DNA from: Echinostoma caproni
Lineage: Eukaryota; Platyhelminthes; Trematoda; Plagiorchiida; Echinostomatidae
Direction of reading: 5' to 3'
Assembly: GCA_900618425.1 (NCBI GenBank)
Contig: UZAN01040861.1
Coordinates: 1-37,619 of the forward strand
DNA: 37,619 nt
In this document: positions 12,001 through 24,431 of the stretch, piece by piece
How positions within the stretch are numbered: the first letter of the stretch is position 1
Layout: each line of letters begins with the position of its first letter
Position numbers and translations under genes: made by a program
Notes under the pieces: model-generated
The model's input: the letters and a program-made list of their open reading frames with translations, nothing else
The model's database searches: none
Told to the model about the DNA's origin: nothing

Positions 12001-15000
12001 AGCCAAAAATTGATGCGATTTGGGTACCAATACAATTGCTTATTACAAAAAAAATCACGTTCGAGTACAATTGTTCAAGTACTTCAGACAGCTTGAGGGT
12101 CTTTCGTACTGGGCCAAAATTGACTTTGAATCAAGTGCATTTCTGGGCCGGTAGTAAAGTTATTCTGGTGCAGGCATCCAACGGCTACATAGGTGATCAC
12201 TGAAGCTATTTGCTTTCGTGAATGAGAGGTTCATCATGCAATCTCTTCTATATGTCGCTATCTTGTCACTGATACCAACAGAGTTTATCTCACGGCCCCC
12301 ACAACTTTTGCGTCGAACATGCAATCATACTTACACACATACACTCTCTCCCTCCTCTGTCTCAAATTGCAATGGCGTTAAAACTTTAAACAAAAAGGGC
12401 GTCCAACAAAGTGTTTCTCCATATTAACACTAGTGTTTCCTCAAATAATAAAGAACAAAACAGGTNACCGAAACCAAGAAATTTGGTTATACAAAAAACA
12501 CTCCTTGGAGTTTGGTGTCAGATTTACCGACCCCGATAATAAATAAACAAAATCCTTCCATTTATAAGCTAAAAATGCAGATAACTGAAAATGTCCGTCT
12601 ACATGCAACAGAGTTTGCTAAAGACTTATTGAGGAAGGGATGGACATAAAATAACTCATAATCCAACCAGCAGAATTCATGCTATTCAGAGACAGGTCCT
12701 GATCAGCAATCCGACACAACAGACTCAGCCTGATCCATCTCTACTAGCCACCAACAATCAATCCTAGAAACCGTCGAACTTCTAAGCAAGTAATATCACA
12801 TCAGCCCTTTTTAAAGATTGTTTCAGACTTGAAGTTATACTGTACCGTTCTTGATAGGTTGGCATTTGCTCAGAAGGCTTTTATATAACAACTTAATACC
12901 AGGGCTTCATATACCCAGTTCCATTTGAGTTTGCGTGAAGATGGGGAAGAAGATCATCTTAATCGTTTTCCCCTCTGTTTCTCTCACCATTATTCCACTG
13001 GGACCAAGGGTAAGAAATAGACAGTGCTACAAGTGGGCCTGGTTGCTTGTTAACGTCTGTCTGAACATTTGAGAAATATCCACCATATATGGTAATACTA
13101 AAATATAGCAGGCGTCATCAGAGTGAGCCATTATGTTTATTTAACTCAACGCAAGTGCAATACAACTACCATACTTTCGGCGTACTTTCAAATAACCGGT
13201 ACCGAAACACTCGGTCCAGATGTAACCATGATGTAATCATCTTTAATCGGTCCATTCCTACGAACTACAGTTTTTGTATGTATGCTACTCCTGACCTTTG
13301 TAACGTTTGAAGCATTGAATCCTTTTTATCCATTTCATCAATACAGAAAGAAGATAAATGCCGCGAGTTGCTAATATTTCGTTTAATCTTCTCGCTCACT
13401 GACGTAAAACAAACAGGCACGGATATAGCAAATGAGGTTTTTGAGTTATGATGGATGAACGTGTATAAGCATATGGAGATTACAAAATATAGAAGAAGAA
13501 GGTCAGCTCCACAATGAATGGATTGATTGTATTAAAAACTTTTGTGCACATAAGTTGATGTTTTCCGTTGATCAGTACATACGTAATTAGCTGATTAACT
13601 CGGTTCACCTCTATTGGTTGGATGTAGAAATGTTGGATTCTCTGAATTCCAATCACCTACATACCGTATTATTGCCCAGTATTGAAGTCCGTTCTGAATT
13701 TGGATCACTCGCTATTTCACGGTGACGGACACGTTACTGTATTATGTTATCAATTTGTGATCAGAATCAGGGTTTATTAAACTACGTGCAATACTCCCAT
13801 CCCTTGAATGATTTGACAGTTTTAGTTATCTCATTTCTGATCCGTTTTTGATTGCCCACAGAACAATCCAGATACAATCAAGTTTTCCAAGAACCCGATA
13901 TCTCGTGTGATTTCGTTTCATGATGCTGTGATTAGGTGAATTGTACTTTTGAGTATAAGTCACAGCAGTAAGCTACGCAGCACCTTACCATGATTAATAT
14001 TGCGATGCTCATTTAACCATTAATCGCGCAACTTGAATCTTTCTATTTTTTATTGGATAGTTGAGTTGCTATACTGTTACAGCAGCATATTGATCCCTTT
14101 TATATAAATGCGGAACTGGGCCACTCACAGATTCCAGCCAGCCATGCCACAAACGATTATGGATGTTTGAGAAATATTTATACACGACAGCAGCATCGGC
14201 AACAGTACCAACGCAATCCTTCCTTCGGCATATTTTCCAACTTCTTTTCAGTTATTGAACGCATGAAGAATTATAAACAATCTTGTTGATTGTCGGGTCG
14301 TGAAGCGTTTTAGGTTTTTGCCACTAGTTGCGCACTTTCAACTAGATCATAAAACTGTTTTGTATGTACTTTTAAATCGAAATGTGGACTGTTGATCGCA
14401 TTCCTCAGTTTTCACCCTCAATGGAACCACTTGTCGAGCTCACGGACACGAGTATCCAAAGCGAAAAATGGATTACTGTTTGGCAATGTTTATGGTCAAT
14501 CAAAATGACCTAGAAAAAAAATTATTGGATCAAGTAGTATGGTTTAATATATACATCGCGGGCGAATACCAAAATGTTGAATGCTTTTGGTAAACAAACA
14601 CCACTGATGTTTGAAGTTGCAACTGAAAAGCATAAGATGAGTTCATCAGTGCCCTAATGCTCTAGATATTATAGTATAATATTCAAATAAATACTAAAAG
14701 TACTGTTAAAGACGTTGCAGTGAAAAACTTCTGAGTGATAAAACGGACATAATGAGCAGATTCAGTCGCACTGACCGTTAAAAAGTGTTGGAATCACTGT
14801 TGCGCCGAAATTTTAATCGTACGGTCAGGCAATATAATTCAAAAATACACACAAGGACTCCAGTCTGAATAAAGAGAGAAATAAACGGTGCTTACCACCC
14901 ATTCGAACCATCCATCATCTAATGCAAAATAAACTTCCTATTGGGTTGGCTGAATGTCTGGTTCAAATGGAAATTGACTCACCGCAATCGATGTATCAAT

Positions 15001-15500
15001 AGATATGTACAGAGCGTGAATGGTCTTCGAAACATGATCGGTGAACACTTCTCTCGTCGTAACACTTCAGTCAACTGTATATCACAAACCATTAGTCTTA
15101 GTCAGATATTGAAAACTTTTAGGAGTATTTTGGTTTTCACATGAATGCAAAGAACAAGTAGTCAACTTCTTCGAAAAACAACTATGTTTCAGGTTGAAAC
15201 TACTGTATAGTGATTCCTAGCTTTTCAGTTCACTCTATACACGACGAAACTGAAATTGAATCAAACCCTCCATTATTCTCATGAAATAGATGCGTTTCAC
15301 ACTCCATGTTTAAATGGGCATTTTTTCTGTGATGTAAAGCATCAATAAATATTTAGCATGTTGTTAAAACGTGACTTGTAGTTTGTCATCCCAATGCTTT
15401 TTGAAGGGTGTAAAGCATATTTCATATACCTTGCATCGTACAAAAATGCACCGCCTTACAACAGAAGGAAATCTGGAAATGGATGTGTTTATCCTTCTGA
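3006..15500. other. Long non-coding stretch, no gene recognised
   Basis: Stop codons are dense in every frame. The longest open frames, for example 120 codons at 6779-7141 on the minus strand and 115 at 8223-8570 on the minus strand, show no motif I know and are what chance gives over this length. I saw only small simple repeats: GA near 5950-5963 and TA near 11023-11050. There is a single N at 12466. The stretch could hold short exons that cannot be recognised by eye. Confidence 0.5.
11023..11050. repeat. (TA)n-rich microsatellite
   Basis: A run of TA dinucleotides with one C interruption, of the kind found throughout AT-rich invertebrate non-coding DNA. Confidence 0.7.
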
Positions 15501-15594
15501 GTTAGTTGGTCTCCCTGACCCCTTATATATGGGTCGAGATTTGCGAGCCTTTGGTTTGGAACACTCCGAACGTTGCACCGGTAGCCATTGACCC

Positions 15595-15760
15595 CAAAGA
15601 ATTATGACACTGATAGCATTTCCAAGAAGGGGAAACGACCAATCACAGTGCTGTAATGCAACACAAAATAGGGAAATCCAGGCAGTGATGGTGGGATTCG
15701 AACACACGTCCTCTTTGGCGACAATTTGGTGACCGTTACCACTTGATCACCACCCACATG
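15595..15760 (-). repeat. tRNA-derived SINE, copy 1
   Basis: On the minus strand a tRNA-like head is visible. The A-box region TGGTGATCAAGTGGTAAC lies at 15735-15752 and a well-preserved B box, GTTCGAATCCC, at 15693-15703. Such boxes form an internal RNA polymerase III promoter, so SINEs can be transcribed wherever they land; they rely on a LINE's proteins to move. The spacing between boxes leaves room for a long variable arm. Downstream on the minus strand comes a body containing GATTGGTCGTTTCCCC, shared with the copy at 18385-18590. Similar-looking body sequence may continue to about 15500, but the 3' end and target-site duplication were not identified. Short open frames across this region are artefacts of the SINE. 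Confidence 0.7.
15693..15703 (-). promoter_or_regulatory. RNA polymerase III B box of SINE copy 1
   Basis: GTTCGAATCCC on the minus strand is a near-perfect tRNA T-loop/B-box sequence. The equivalent in the 18.4 kb copy (18448-18458) is mutated. Confidence 0.65.
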
Positions 15761-16083
15761 ATAACTGAATCGTGAAAAACTCATTTGATTAAGTGGTAAT
15801 CATACACCGTAGTTACGAGTTTGGCTCTTATCACGAAAGCTGGTGCCTCCTGAGTACTTATTGAGACACAAAGTGGTAAGCACGGCTGAGAAATCCTAAA
15901 AAGCTAAAACATCAGTCCACCGCTCTGTGTGTGTGTTCATACCAAGTGTATTGCAAATAATAACCGAAAACGGTTTGATTTGTGTAGGAGAACGAGAAGG
16001 ACAAGCGCAAGAGCGAATCCATCGCCAAAGCGTATCGGGGAAGCTAAATTGAAAAGAATACAGAGTGCGAGAGATATACAGAA

Positions 16084-16139
16084 AGACAGACAAGCAGGCA
16101 GACAGACAGACAGACATACAGATAAACGGACAGACAGAT
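16084..16139. repeat. (CAGA)n microsatellite
   Basis: Tetranucleotide GACA/CAGA units with several substitutions. The Cys/Ser-rich minus-strand and Asp/Arg-rich plus-strand frames that run through it are repeat artefacts. Confidence 0.85.
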
Positions 16140-16917
16140 AACTGTCACGGCCCGAGGCCTTCGAGAATAAGTAACCAAGGCCGATGAGTCTGCTTTCTTA
16201 GAACAACAGCTTTCTAAGGAGTAAAAGCAATTAATGAACAGTATTCAAAAATTATATTTAAGGGAGAAATAACAATCGACGAAACCAGTGTTCAATTCAG
16301 GGATGTGGAGGGGGGTATTCATCCAACATACACCTTGTTGATTTTGTCGTAAATAAGACTGAATGCACAATGCGAATAAAATGCACAATTCAATTAGCTG
16401 TACACCTAAATTGCGATTGGTGGTGGACGAAGAGCAAAAACGATAACCACAAAAGAACTCGGCTTCAGGGTATGAGACAAAAGAGCTGATCAATTGAAGC
16501 AATCACAAAACGTACTAGGGAAACAGTAGATTAAAAGACACAGTTATCCAGGGTTAGTGAACGTGTGACTGAAGGGTGTCGGTCTCACTGCGGTATGACA
16601 AATTTCAATCTCTCACAAAAATGAATGACGTCAGCTGTCATGGGATATTGGTTATTGTGGCGAGAAATAATTCCGTTTTAGCACTTTGATGCCTATTACT
16701 ACAAAAGTCTTGTTAATCCTGATGTATGGAGCTCTATAGCTCTGTTAGTCCTCATTTACACGATGAGACAAAAAGGGGTTCAAAGGGAGCACAGTATTTT
16801 CTTTATTGAATTAGTGTCAAACTTCTTATGGGCTTTTGCCTCTCTTCCCCTCGTATATAGTTGTCGGTTGGCTTAGAGAAGTTATTACTCTCTTTTCCTT
16901 TGTTTTAATCGGGAAAN

Positions 16918-16933
16918 CCCCCCCCCCCCCCCC
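16918..16933. repeat. C homopolymer (16 bases) beside an N
   Basis: Sixteen consecutive C residues directly after an undetermined base at 16917. The true length is uncertain, as homopolymers next to Ns are usually sequencing-limited. Confidence 0.85.
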
Positions 16934-18384
16934 AGTTAGAAGGGGTACACTTCAGTTGCCTAGTGTATAATAACTTACGAAAGGATATGATGCATCGATA
17001 GATTCGTGTTTCACAAACCACAAGATAAAGCTGATAATACGTATTTCATACTTTTCTCCTAGAAAATAATACTGGAATACGGTTTGTATAGTTTTTGTAT
17101 GTGGTCGACAGCTTACTCCGGAAAAAAATAAACAGTTATCTTCAATCGATTTAGTCTAGTGGTCTAGAAAACAGGCTACTTCAAGTGTCATAACGACTAA
17201 ATTGAAATTATGGGAGAGAAAACAAGAACGCCTTCACTGTTCCTCAGTGTAATATTTACTTATGAATTAAAACTGGGGGTCAAAATGACAGGGGTTGGCA
17301 ACAGGTAATAACGTCAATGACCTATGAGATATCTTAAGCTGCTTAATTTACTGTCTTGCACAAAACACCCGACATACTGGTCAATAGGAATTCGGACGGG
17401 CCGAATTCTCATGTTAAGTTCTTCTTTATCCACCGAGTTGATTTTTGATGGCAGGCAAGAAGGATGAACTGAATAAAATACCAGTTTCGAACAATCGCAT
17501 TTAGAAAGAAGCTGATCCCGTGCCAAATGTCATAGGCATTATGGTTCACAAAATGACACACAAATTATAGCCTAAATACTTTCGATTCGGTAAAATTTCG
17601 CATATTTGAAAAGTAGCAGTTGTTCAAAGATGCGTCACGTTCCAAGACCCAAACCAGTTATCTGCATGTAAACGGCAAAAGATACTCCAAAAAGTAGCGT
17701 CCATTTGAGTGTTTGATTTTTGTGACTCACGTAATGCTTACTACTGGTGGTCACAGCCACAGATAGTGGACGTTAGACAGGTTTATCGGTGTGGCTTGCC
17801 TTCCAATTATTAAGTTTAGAATTAATCGGAACCGATGCCTAGGAATTGAAGCCTCAAGAGTATGGTAACTTTATGAAAACCGAAATCCCTACTGAGCTCG
17901 GGGACAAAACTGGTTTGGTGCTTCGAGGAAATAAGTACAATACGCTAAATAGAATTGATTGCATTTTGGTGATGAATGCAACAGGAACCCATGTAGGTCC
18001 ACAGTGAAATAGATATCCCATGATCTACAAGACGTTCTATACCATTTACTCTTGTGAATGAGGCAGCTGCAAGGGTAATAAAGTCCTATCACCAAAACGC
18101 TGTTACAGGTCTAATTGACAATTATTATGATTGATAACGAACTCTGCGTTTCTGAAATTGCCCGAAGCAGTTCTGATCAAGTTGTAGGTTTTCTAGGTTC
18201 AGTGATTTTGCCTGCCTGCTTAGCACCTCGTTGTATTGGGAGTCAGTCGAAATGTATATTTAGGACTCGCGACAAAATTCAGACAGCCCTTATTATGCGC
18301 TATTCTGTTATTAGGGCGACTCAAACAACAGGTTAGAAAAATTACTGAGCGACGAACTACGGTACAAAGATTTCAAAATCAGCC

Positions 18385-18590
18385 GCAGTGGCGGTAGCGG
18401 TGGTGGGTCAGTGGTAACATCATCAAATTAACACCTCGGGGACGTGTGTTTAAACCCCACCACCACCGCCTGACTTCCATGGCAGCCCATTAATTGGCCG
18501 CTTCCCTCTTCCTGAAAATTGTAACACTGCGTATTCAATAAAAAGGGATTAAAATTAAAAAGAAAGAAAAAATAAAAAGAATCGTAATCT
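18385..18590 (+). repeat. tRNA-derived SINE, copy 2, with A-rich tail
   Basis: Same family as the minus-strand copy at 15595-15760. The block at 18440-18472 matches that copy at about 28 of 33 positions and spans the B box, which here reads GTTTAAACCCC; two of its changes (CG to TA) look like CpG decay. The A-box region is near 18401-18418 (GGGTCAGTGGTAAC). A GTGG-rich 5' strand near 18394-18408 can pair with the CCACCACC block at 18454-18468, like a tRNA acceptor arm. The body has AATTGGCCGCTTCCC, and the element ends in an A-rich tail at about 18536-18585. The tail and internal promoter support insertion by target-primed reverse transcription. No clear target-site duplication was seen. Confidence 0.67.
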
Positions 18591-21500
18591 GTAAGCATCA
18601 AAAAACAGTAAGCAGTAATCCATTCTAAATGCTTTGCACCGCTACTCAGATAGGGGTCAACCTAACGATAAATTACGGGTTATTCCACCCGAGTTACGAA
18701 AGAATGAGATAATGCTGCAAAAAGTGCTGTGTAGAAAACACTTATGGCAAACAGGTGCACATCAATAGCGGTGAATGCAAGCTCACCTCTGTTACTCAAA
18801 CCCCGATCCTTATGGCGTTTTGTCTACCTTTTTCTCTCACCAATAGCCAGACTGTGATGTTTGCCCGCAAGTTCGTCTGATTAATGTCCCTTCCATATCT
18901 CCTACATCCGCTGAGATTGTTCACCAGCAACAGAGGTCAACAATTCCAGTATCATGGCTGTGTACACAACAAATTATTCGTCTTTCATCATCAGCAACCG
19001 TTCGTATATGATCTTGGACTGACCTATGCACGCGTCACTTTCGTGTCACAAACATGGAGTCGTATAGTGATAGAGAGCAACGAACAACTGTGATCGTATT
19101 TGCTCATCCCGTTGTAATAAGATGAAGCGAGATCCTTTTCGCTTGTAGATCGTGTATAGAACGGAATAAGTCAGAGGGACAACGGCAATTGCATACAGTT
19201 CGAATCACTGGAGTCGTCATGATAGCATGAAAGGAAGCTTGCAATCTCTTTTATGCTTTACAATAAGCTGATCGCGTAGTTATTGTTCGCGTTAGGTGAA
19301 CCATTAAACCAACCGTACATTCTGCCGAAACGGGTATCAGGAGCAAATCAGAGGGGTTCTCTTTCATGCAATGGACCCTATATCAGACAACTGGACCCAC
19401 TCCGCGCCGTGCCTATCACCAAACTGCCTAATACGAAACGAGAATGAACGTTGCCCGGTTGTTGGCTGCAGGTGACCACAAATTGATGTTCATTAGCAAC
19501 TTTGATGTGTCCAATGGTTTACTTGATTGCTATATCAGCTACTTGCAAAACAGTCTTACCTCTGAATGGCGCAAAACATTCATATTCTACAGGATCCATC
19601 TTATTTATTGTTTTATAGCACATGGCTCTTACTGATGAACAATGCCAGATATTTATCAAATGGAGTAATCTATTCCCGAACCGGATCAGGAAGATTTCCA
19701 TTACTGAAAACCCTAAAGCTAGTTCATTCCTTCGTTCAGTCGCTCTTTCCATTGATGACAACCGAAATAGAAGTTTGATTACTGCGTCAACAATGACAAC
19801 CGTTATTCAAAGAAAATTCAAGGTTGTAGGAAAGCGGAAGGGGAAAACGGTTATTCAAGGTAGTAATTTTATACCAAGTAACGCAACGATGATCTTACAT
19901 AAGTGCATCGAAGGGAGGAGGAGGTTCTATCCCTCTCCTCTGACGTTGATGAATCAGTGGTACGGAAATCCAATGTGAACGTACTGGTATGAGATTGGAT
20001 GGTTGTCGTAGGTAATACGGAAGCTTTTCTTGTGTTCTATGGGACATTTGTTGCACTTACGTACTATGATATTGTTTTCGTTCATAATGCATAGACCGTT
20101 GATCTACCGTATTTTTATATCTATGGCTTAATGGTACATTTATAATATGGCAGTATTTTAGAAAGTGAATTTCCTTTCGAGTAATAATTCTGCTTTTATC
20201 GTTTAGTAAGTAAACTAAAGCGAAACATTTCATTATTATTGGCGATGTTCAACCTACTATTATTACTATTATTAATTAACCAAGGGATCACATTAAGTGT
20301 ATCGGTGTCAAGGCTATTAAAGCTTTTGTTTGGAGCCTATATCGACATAACTACCCACGGCACTTCTTGGACACAAAGATCATAAAAGATTCCACTTCGA
20401 GTGAAACTTTTGTTACCTGAAGGTCATCATCACCATGCACAATATTTAAAAGAAGTATTCGAAACTAGCAACAGATTTGTAAAACCTGAGAATAACAACG
20501 AACTAACTCGCGTGATGCCTTAAACAAGTCATAATCGTTCGCAAACTTTCGGTTAACGTAAGCTGAATAATAATGTTGACGCACATATGTTAATTTGAAG
20601 TATGCCGTCAGTCGTTTTGAAAGGTTGAAGGAAAACAGTATTCCTATACATTCGGAATGGATCGAAGCGAGATTTGCTTGCGAAATGTGCGTAGACAAAT
20701 GACCTGAGCTACAATGCAAAGACTAAACTCAGCATCCTTTTTAAATGTTGTGATTTGAAGGACCAAATAAACCATTCTTTTAGTTCAGTCAAATGAAATT
20801 TAGTACCTGATTATGATTAGCATGAGATAACACCTTATTTTACAACAGTAGCTTTCTGATTTCCGACATATTTTCATCCTACGGATAATGTTTACCAAAA
20901 TGTAAGTGTCCTAACTTAGGGCACCTTGGTGGCCAAAGATGTCCTATGAGTCGGAGTGGACTTCTATCGATCTGTTATAAATGCACGCTGTCGATCGCTG
21001 ACCCGAAATCACAAAGGTGTGATTTTGGTTTCAATTACAAAAGCTTTGCTAATACAATACCAACATACGGATTTCATGATTATCAATTAAGATACCAACA
21101 AAGCTGAACCAATCATTTCCTGTGCTATGTGACTAAATAGTCCATAGCTTGTTAAAATTGAACTTTACATGATGATCACTGTACTATGTAACTAGCTATG
21201 TACCCAACCAAAATGAGTGTAAAATTGAAGGCACTCGTCCTCTGCTGTGTACTTTAATCGGCAAATGAAGAAACTCAGGAGTGAGAACGTCTACCATCAG
21301 GAAAATGTTAACTTTCCGTAAGGAGAAAAAGTACAGCAATCGCATAAGCTAAGCAACAAAAGCATGCACTTATAAATTTGTGTGCTGGTCAACCGACTGA
21401 TAGATGAGTGCCTGAAGTGAACTAGTTCACTAGACAAACCATGAATTAACCAGTATAAGTATTTCGTAAGACAAGGACTACACAGAACCCATCGTTGTTG

Positions 21501-21667
21501 GTGCACGTGCCGGACGGAGCATGAGTTGAAGATCCGGAACTTCTTGTATATCACTGATATTCGTAATCAGTAAACGACTATCAAAATCGAACAGGAGTAA
21601 GTTACCTTTCATTGTAAGAGCCATGTCCAAGATAGATCCTACGCGTCACTGTTATTCTGAGAATAGT
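18591..21667. other. Non-coding stretch, no gene recognised
   Basis: The longest open frame is 118 codons (19622-19978, plus strand), basic and Ser/Thr-rich, with a small internal duplication of the codons for TVIQ. It matches nothing I know and lacks convincing start or splice context. A short ATT-rich repeat lies at 20256-20275. Confidence 0.5.
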
Positions 21668-21701
21668 GANGGGGGGAGGTTAGCAGAAACTTTCCGGATG
21701 C
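21668..21701. repeat. Probable mariner terminal inverted repeat, transposase 3' end
   Basis: Reading inward on the plus strand, a G-run after the N at 21670 leads into AGCAGAAACTTTCCGGATG. Mariner ends commonly have this sort of G-rich start followed by AAACTTTCCGGA-like sequence. It lies just outside the transposase stop. The outer boundary is obscured by the N. Confidence 0.4.
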
Positions 21702-22749
21702 ACAAAAGTTTTTATTTGTTAAGCAACATTACATTTTCTTATGCGCTTGACATTCAGGAATACAGTAAAGTCACCGAACCGATCTGGATCGTACGATGGA
21801 TGACCAACACCCTGGATGCCCGAATATCACCGACGAAATGGGACCTGTGTACATGTGCCTTGTCATAGTTCAGCAAGGTTCGTCGTGCTTGAGACCGTGG
21901 ACGACGCCTGGCACTAGCTTCCAACACTTTTGACAGACAATGGGTGACGTACCAGTTTCCGTTGACTGTGCCTTTCTGTACGACAGGTATACTAGCCATG
22001 ATCACAGCCAACAACTTCTTTCTCACAATGCGCTCACGTTGGAATTTGTCGGGCCACACCCCATCAACCAGCGTACACTGATCCCATTGGTACTTGGCCT
22101 CTTGTTCGAAACTGTACACCCAGTTTTCATCACCACTGAAGATTCCCCATACTGCATTGGAATGTCTATCATTGAACCTGGCAATCATTGTGCTTCACCA
22201 ATTCACCCCAACTTCCGCCTGTTCCTCAATGAGCTCATGGGGTACCCAGCGTATGGAAACCTTTCTGAGGTCGAGCTTTTCACGTAAGATACTATGGATT
22301 GATCTCGATGGCTTTCAGCAACTGTGCCACTGTCCTCCACGCATCCTCCTCGACCATCTCTTGTACAGCAGCAATGTTGCCCACTCTGGTAGCCTCCAAA
22401 GGTCGACCACACCGAGTCTCATCATCCCGGGACGGCCTGCCATGCTTGAATTCCGCAAACCGCTGAAACACAATGATCCTTGAAGTTGCGTGAACAAAAA
22501 GGCAGCCTGCAAACGATTGACACTCTGCTAATGCTTAAAATAACATTTATAGTCATAGGAACTCATCACTCTTCAGTGACATCGACTGAGTGTCATCCTT
22601 ACGGTCCGAGTACAGCGAGCCTTATGCATTGTGAGCTGTGGTTGGCTGCTGATATTTGGTTCTGTGAGTTGCAATCACTGAATGCCATTCCCAATAGATC
22701 ACAGGTCACGCTTTCCTCTCCTGGTCATCTGCATCTCGTACGTGTACTG

Positions 22750-22779
22750 CCTATCCTGAAACATTTTTTTAAAAGCTCG
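22750..22779. repeat. Probable mariner terminal inverted repeat, 5' end
   Basis: Reading inward on the minus strand after a TA dinucleotide (22780-22781), CGAGC and an A/T-rich run lead to ATGTTTCAGGATA. This resembles the other end (ACTTTCCGGATG) with several mismatches. It would make the element about 1.1 kb, slightly short for a mariner, in keeping with internal loss in the N-terminal region. Confidence 0.35.
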
Positions 22780-22781
22780 TA

Positions 22782-24245
22782 TGCCACACAGATTTACGGT
22801 TCATGAAAGCTCTCAAACCATTGCACATACTCATACTCTGTAAAAGCTTTTAGGTTACTACACTCGTAAAAGATGTATGCCTCAAGGTGAAGATGTGGTT
22901 CCTACTAGACTTTGGGTCTCTGTTCGAATACATGCCACTAGCGACGGATTCCTTCAGGTGATTCACTCACGTAAAACATATGTCCATCAGGAGAATTCCG
23001 ACGAGAAATTTTAGGGGTTATTTAACGAATACTATACAATGGGCGAAATGTTTTCTTTTTTCAACTTAATACACTTTCGACAAAACATTTAGTTTCAGTG
23101 CAAACCCTTTGGATACAATGTTAACTGATATGCTCTTGGCTAACTTAGAAAACAGAACTGAAATGGTTTATACCAAGCCTTTACTATTAGCTTAAATATT
23201 TGGACGACGTTCTGTGCGCTTCTTTGCAACATATGGATTTCGACACAATCGTGTAGAAGCTCAAAGACGCACATCCGGTGATGAGATTCTATGTACCAAG
23301 ATGAAATACTAGCTGCCCAACACTTTTAGACGTTGCTATTCCGAGACATCGCAGTTGATCAGTCCAATTCAGAGATGCATCGAATGGTCAATAGACGAAC
23401 TTTCACAGATCTGTGCCCATTAAGCAATAAAGGAAACACTCAATCTATTAAGGTGGGAATAACCAGACAAAGATGCATAGGTAGTGAATACTTTGTTCAC
23501 TCAGAGCTTCAGACTTAGGATAACGTACTGGTGACGAATGAGAATTTGAACAAGTTTTTATATGTATGAACGAACAGCCGAAAGGTTAACGCACATGAGA
23601 AAGCTCATTCCAGTCATCGCGCTTCCGTTCAAAAGGGACACCGCAATGGAGAAGGTTTGCGAAATAAAATTGGAGCCACATTCAAAGTAACCGCCAAATC
23701 TCAACTGCTGCTGTCATTAGCACATGTGAGAATAAAGATAAATTGTTCTTCTTGATACCTCAATAATCACCTATTAGTTCGATTGCACCTTTGATGTCAC
23801 ATATGTAATCGAATGGCGAAACACTTAGCTAGACGCATTTAAGAATCCCAATCACATTGGCTCCACTCCACTTGGATCGCACAGTCTATAGTTCGATGAC
23901 TGTTACTGTGTAAAAATTAGAGTGTCGAGTTAAAGAGAAAGTGCGTCCGGTATTGTATACATAGAGTTCCTTTGCAATAATCGAAGGGTATCACGTGTCG
24001 AATCATAGGGAAGCGAATCGGTATACCGGTACTCCACTGTCAGTGCTGTTCGTAAAGCAAGATGTTGTCCCTCCTCAAACTACCGGGGACCAAAAATCGA
24101 TGAGGTCGTTGGTAATTCGGGCCATCGACTAATACACGATATCATACAGCACATCTAATTTCTCTCTCACTCAACCATAAACCGGGACAATCAACCGTTC
24201 AAGTGGTCGGCTAACTGATCATCCGAACTTTTACTTACCCCAGTT
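22782..24245. other. Non-coding stretch, no gene recognised
   Basis: Dense stop codons, no motif, and no tRNA boxes better than chance. A pyrimidine-rich stretch ending in CAG at 24241-24243 resembles a splice acceptor immediately before the open patch at 24246-24431. Confidence 0.45.
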
Positions 24246-24431
24246 CTACGGAAAATCGATTACTGTAACGTTGGAATGGAAGACACGACTGGACTAGCGG
24301 ATACACGACCCAAAACGACACGTGTAGCGGTAAAGACCACTAATAGAACTATACGACCCAGTGACCGAGTGAAACCATACCGGATTACGTCCGAATGCGG
24401 TACCCAAAGCGAATCCCAATGGATTCGGTAG
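24246..24431 (+). other. Possible exon-like open frame (61 codons)
   Basis: This frame begins directly after an acceptor-like TTTTACTTACCCCAG (24229-24243) and stays open to TAG at 24429-24431. The peptide is rich in Thr, Arg and Asp (for example RPSDRVKPYRITSECGTQ) and matches no family I know. Other frames on both strands are open over the same bases, so it may simply be a patch with few stop codons. No clear matching donor site was found before the stop. Confidence 0.18.

Larger units (their letters stand above)
15761..18384. other. Non-coding stretch between the two SINE copies
   Basis: No gene was recognised. The stretch contains a CAGA microsatellite at 16084-16139 and a C homopolymer after an N at 16917. 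A weak tRNA-like patch around 16560-16620 is too decayed to call. Confidence 0.5.
21668..22779 (-). pseudogene. Mariner-like transposase element, decayed, probably with TIRs
   Basis: Mariner transposases cut and paste their element at TA sites with a DDD catalytic triad. Minus-strand frames read in order: FAEFKHGRP and RCGRP (linker after the DNA-binding domain, 22460-22400), the family signature WVPHEL near 22245, then SGDENWVY with the first Asp at 22129-22131. LLNYDKAHVH follows with the second Asp about 89 residues on, and after a frameshift HPSYDPDRF, equivalent to HPPYSPDLAP, carries the third Asp. A frame break near 22296, a stop near 22192 and a frameshift near 21800 kill the gene. 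Only 27 residues separate the last two Asp against 34 usual, so bases were lost. The helix-turn-helix N-terminus (22520-22740) is unreadable. The frame ends at a stop at 21719-21721. Family call is firm; the subfamily is not assigned. Confidence 0.85.

Noticed and set aside
14098..14175. TATATAAA with a short downstream ATG frame, promoter-like
   Set aside because: The frame stops after a few codons and no gene follows; TATA-like words are common in AT-rich DNA.
15896..16141. Cys/Ser-rich (minus) and Arg/Asp-rich (plus) open frames
   Set aside because: Products of the CAGA microsatellite.
16560..16620. Weak tRNA-like A/B box pair
   Set aside because: Both boxes deviate at several positions, no cloverleaf pairing could be drawn, and similarity to either SINE family is not convincing.
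19622..19978. 118-codon plus-strand open frame
   Set aside because: Basic, Ser/Thr-rich, no motif, no splice or promoter context; within chance expectation for this length of sequence.
21940..22483. Plus-strand open frames of 115 and 129 codons
   Set aside because: Antisense shadows of the mariner transposase.
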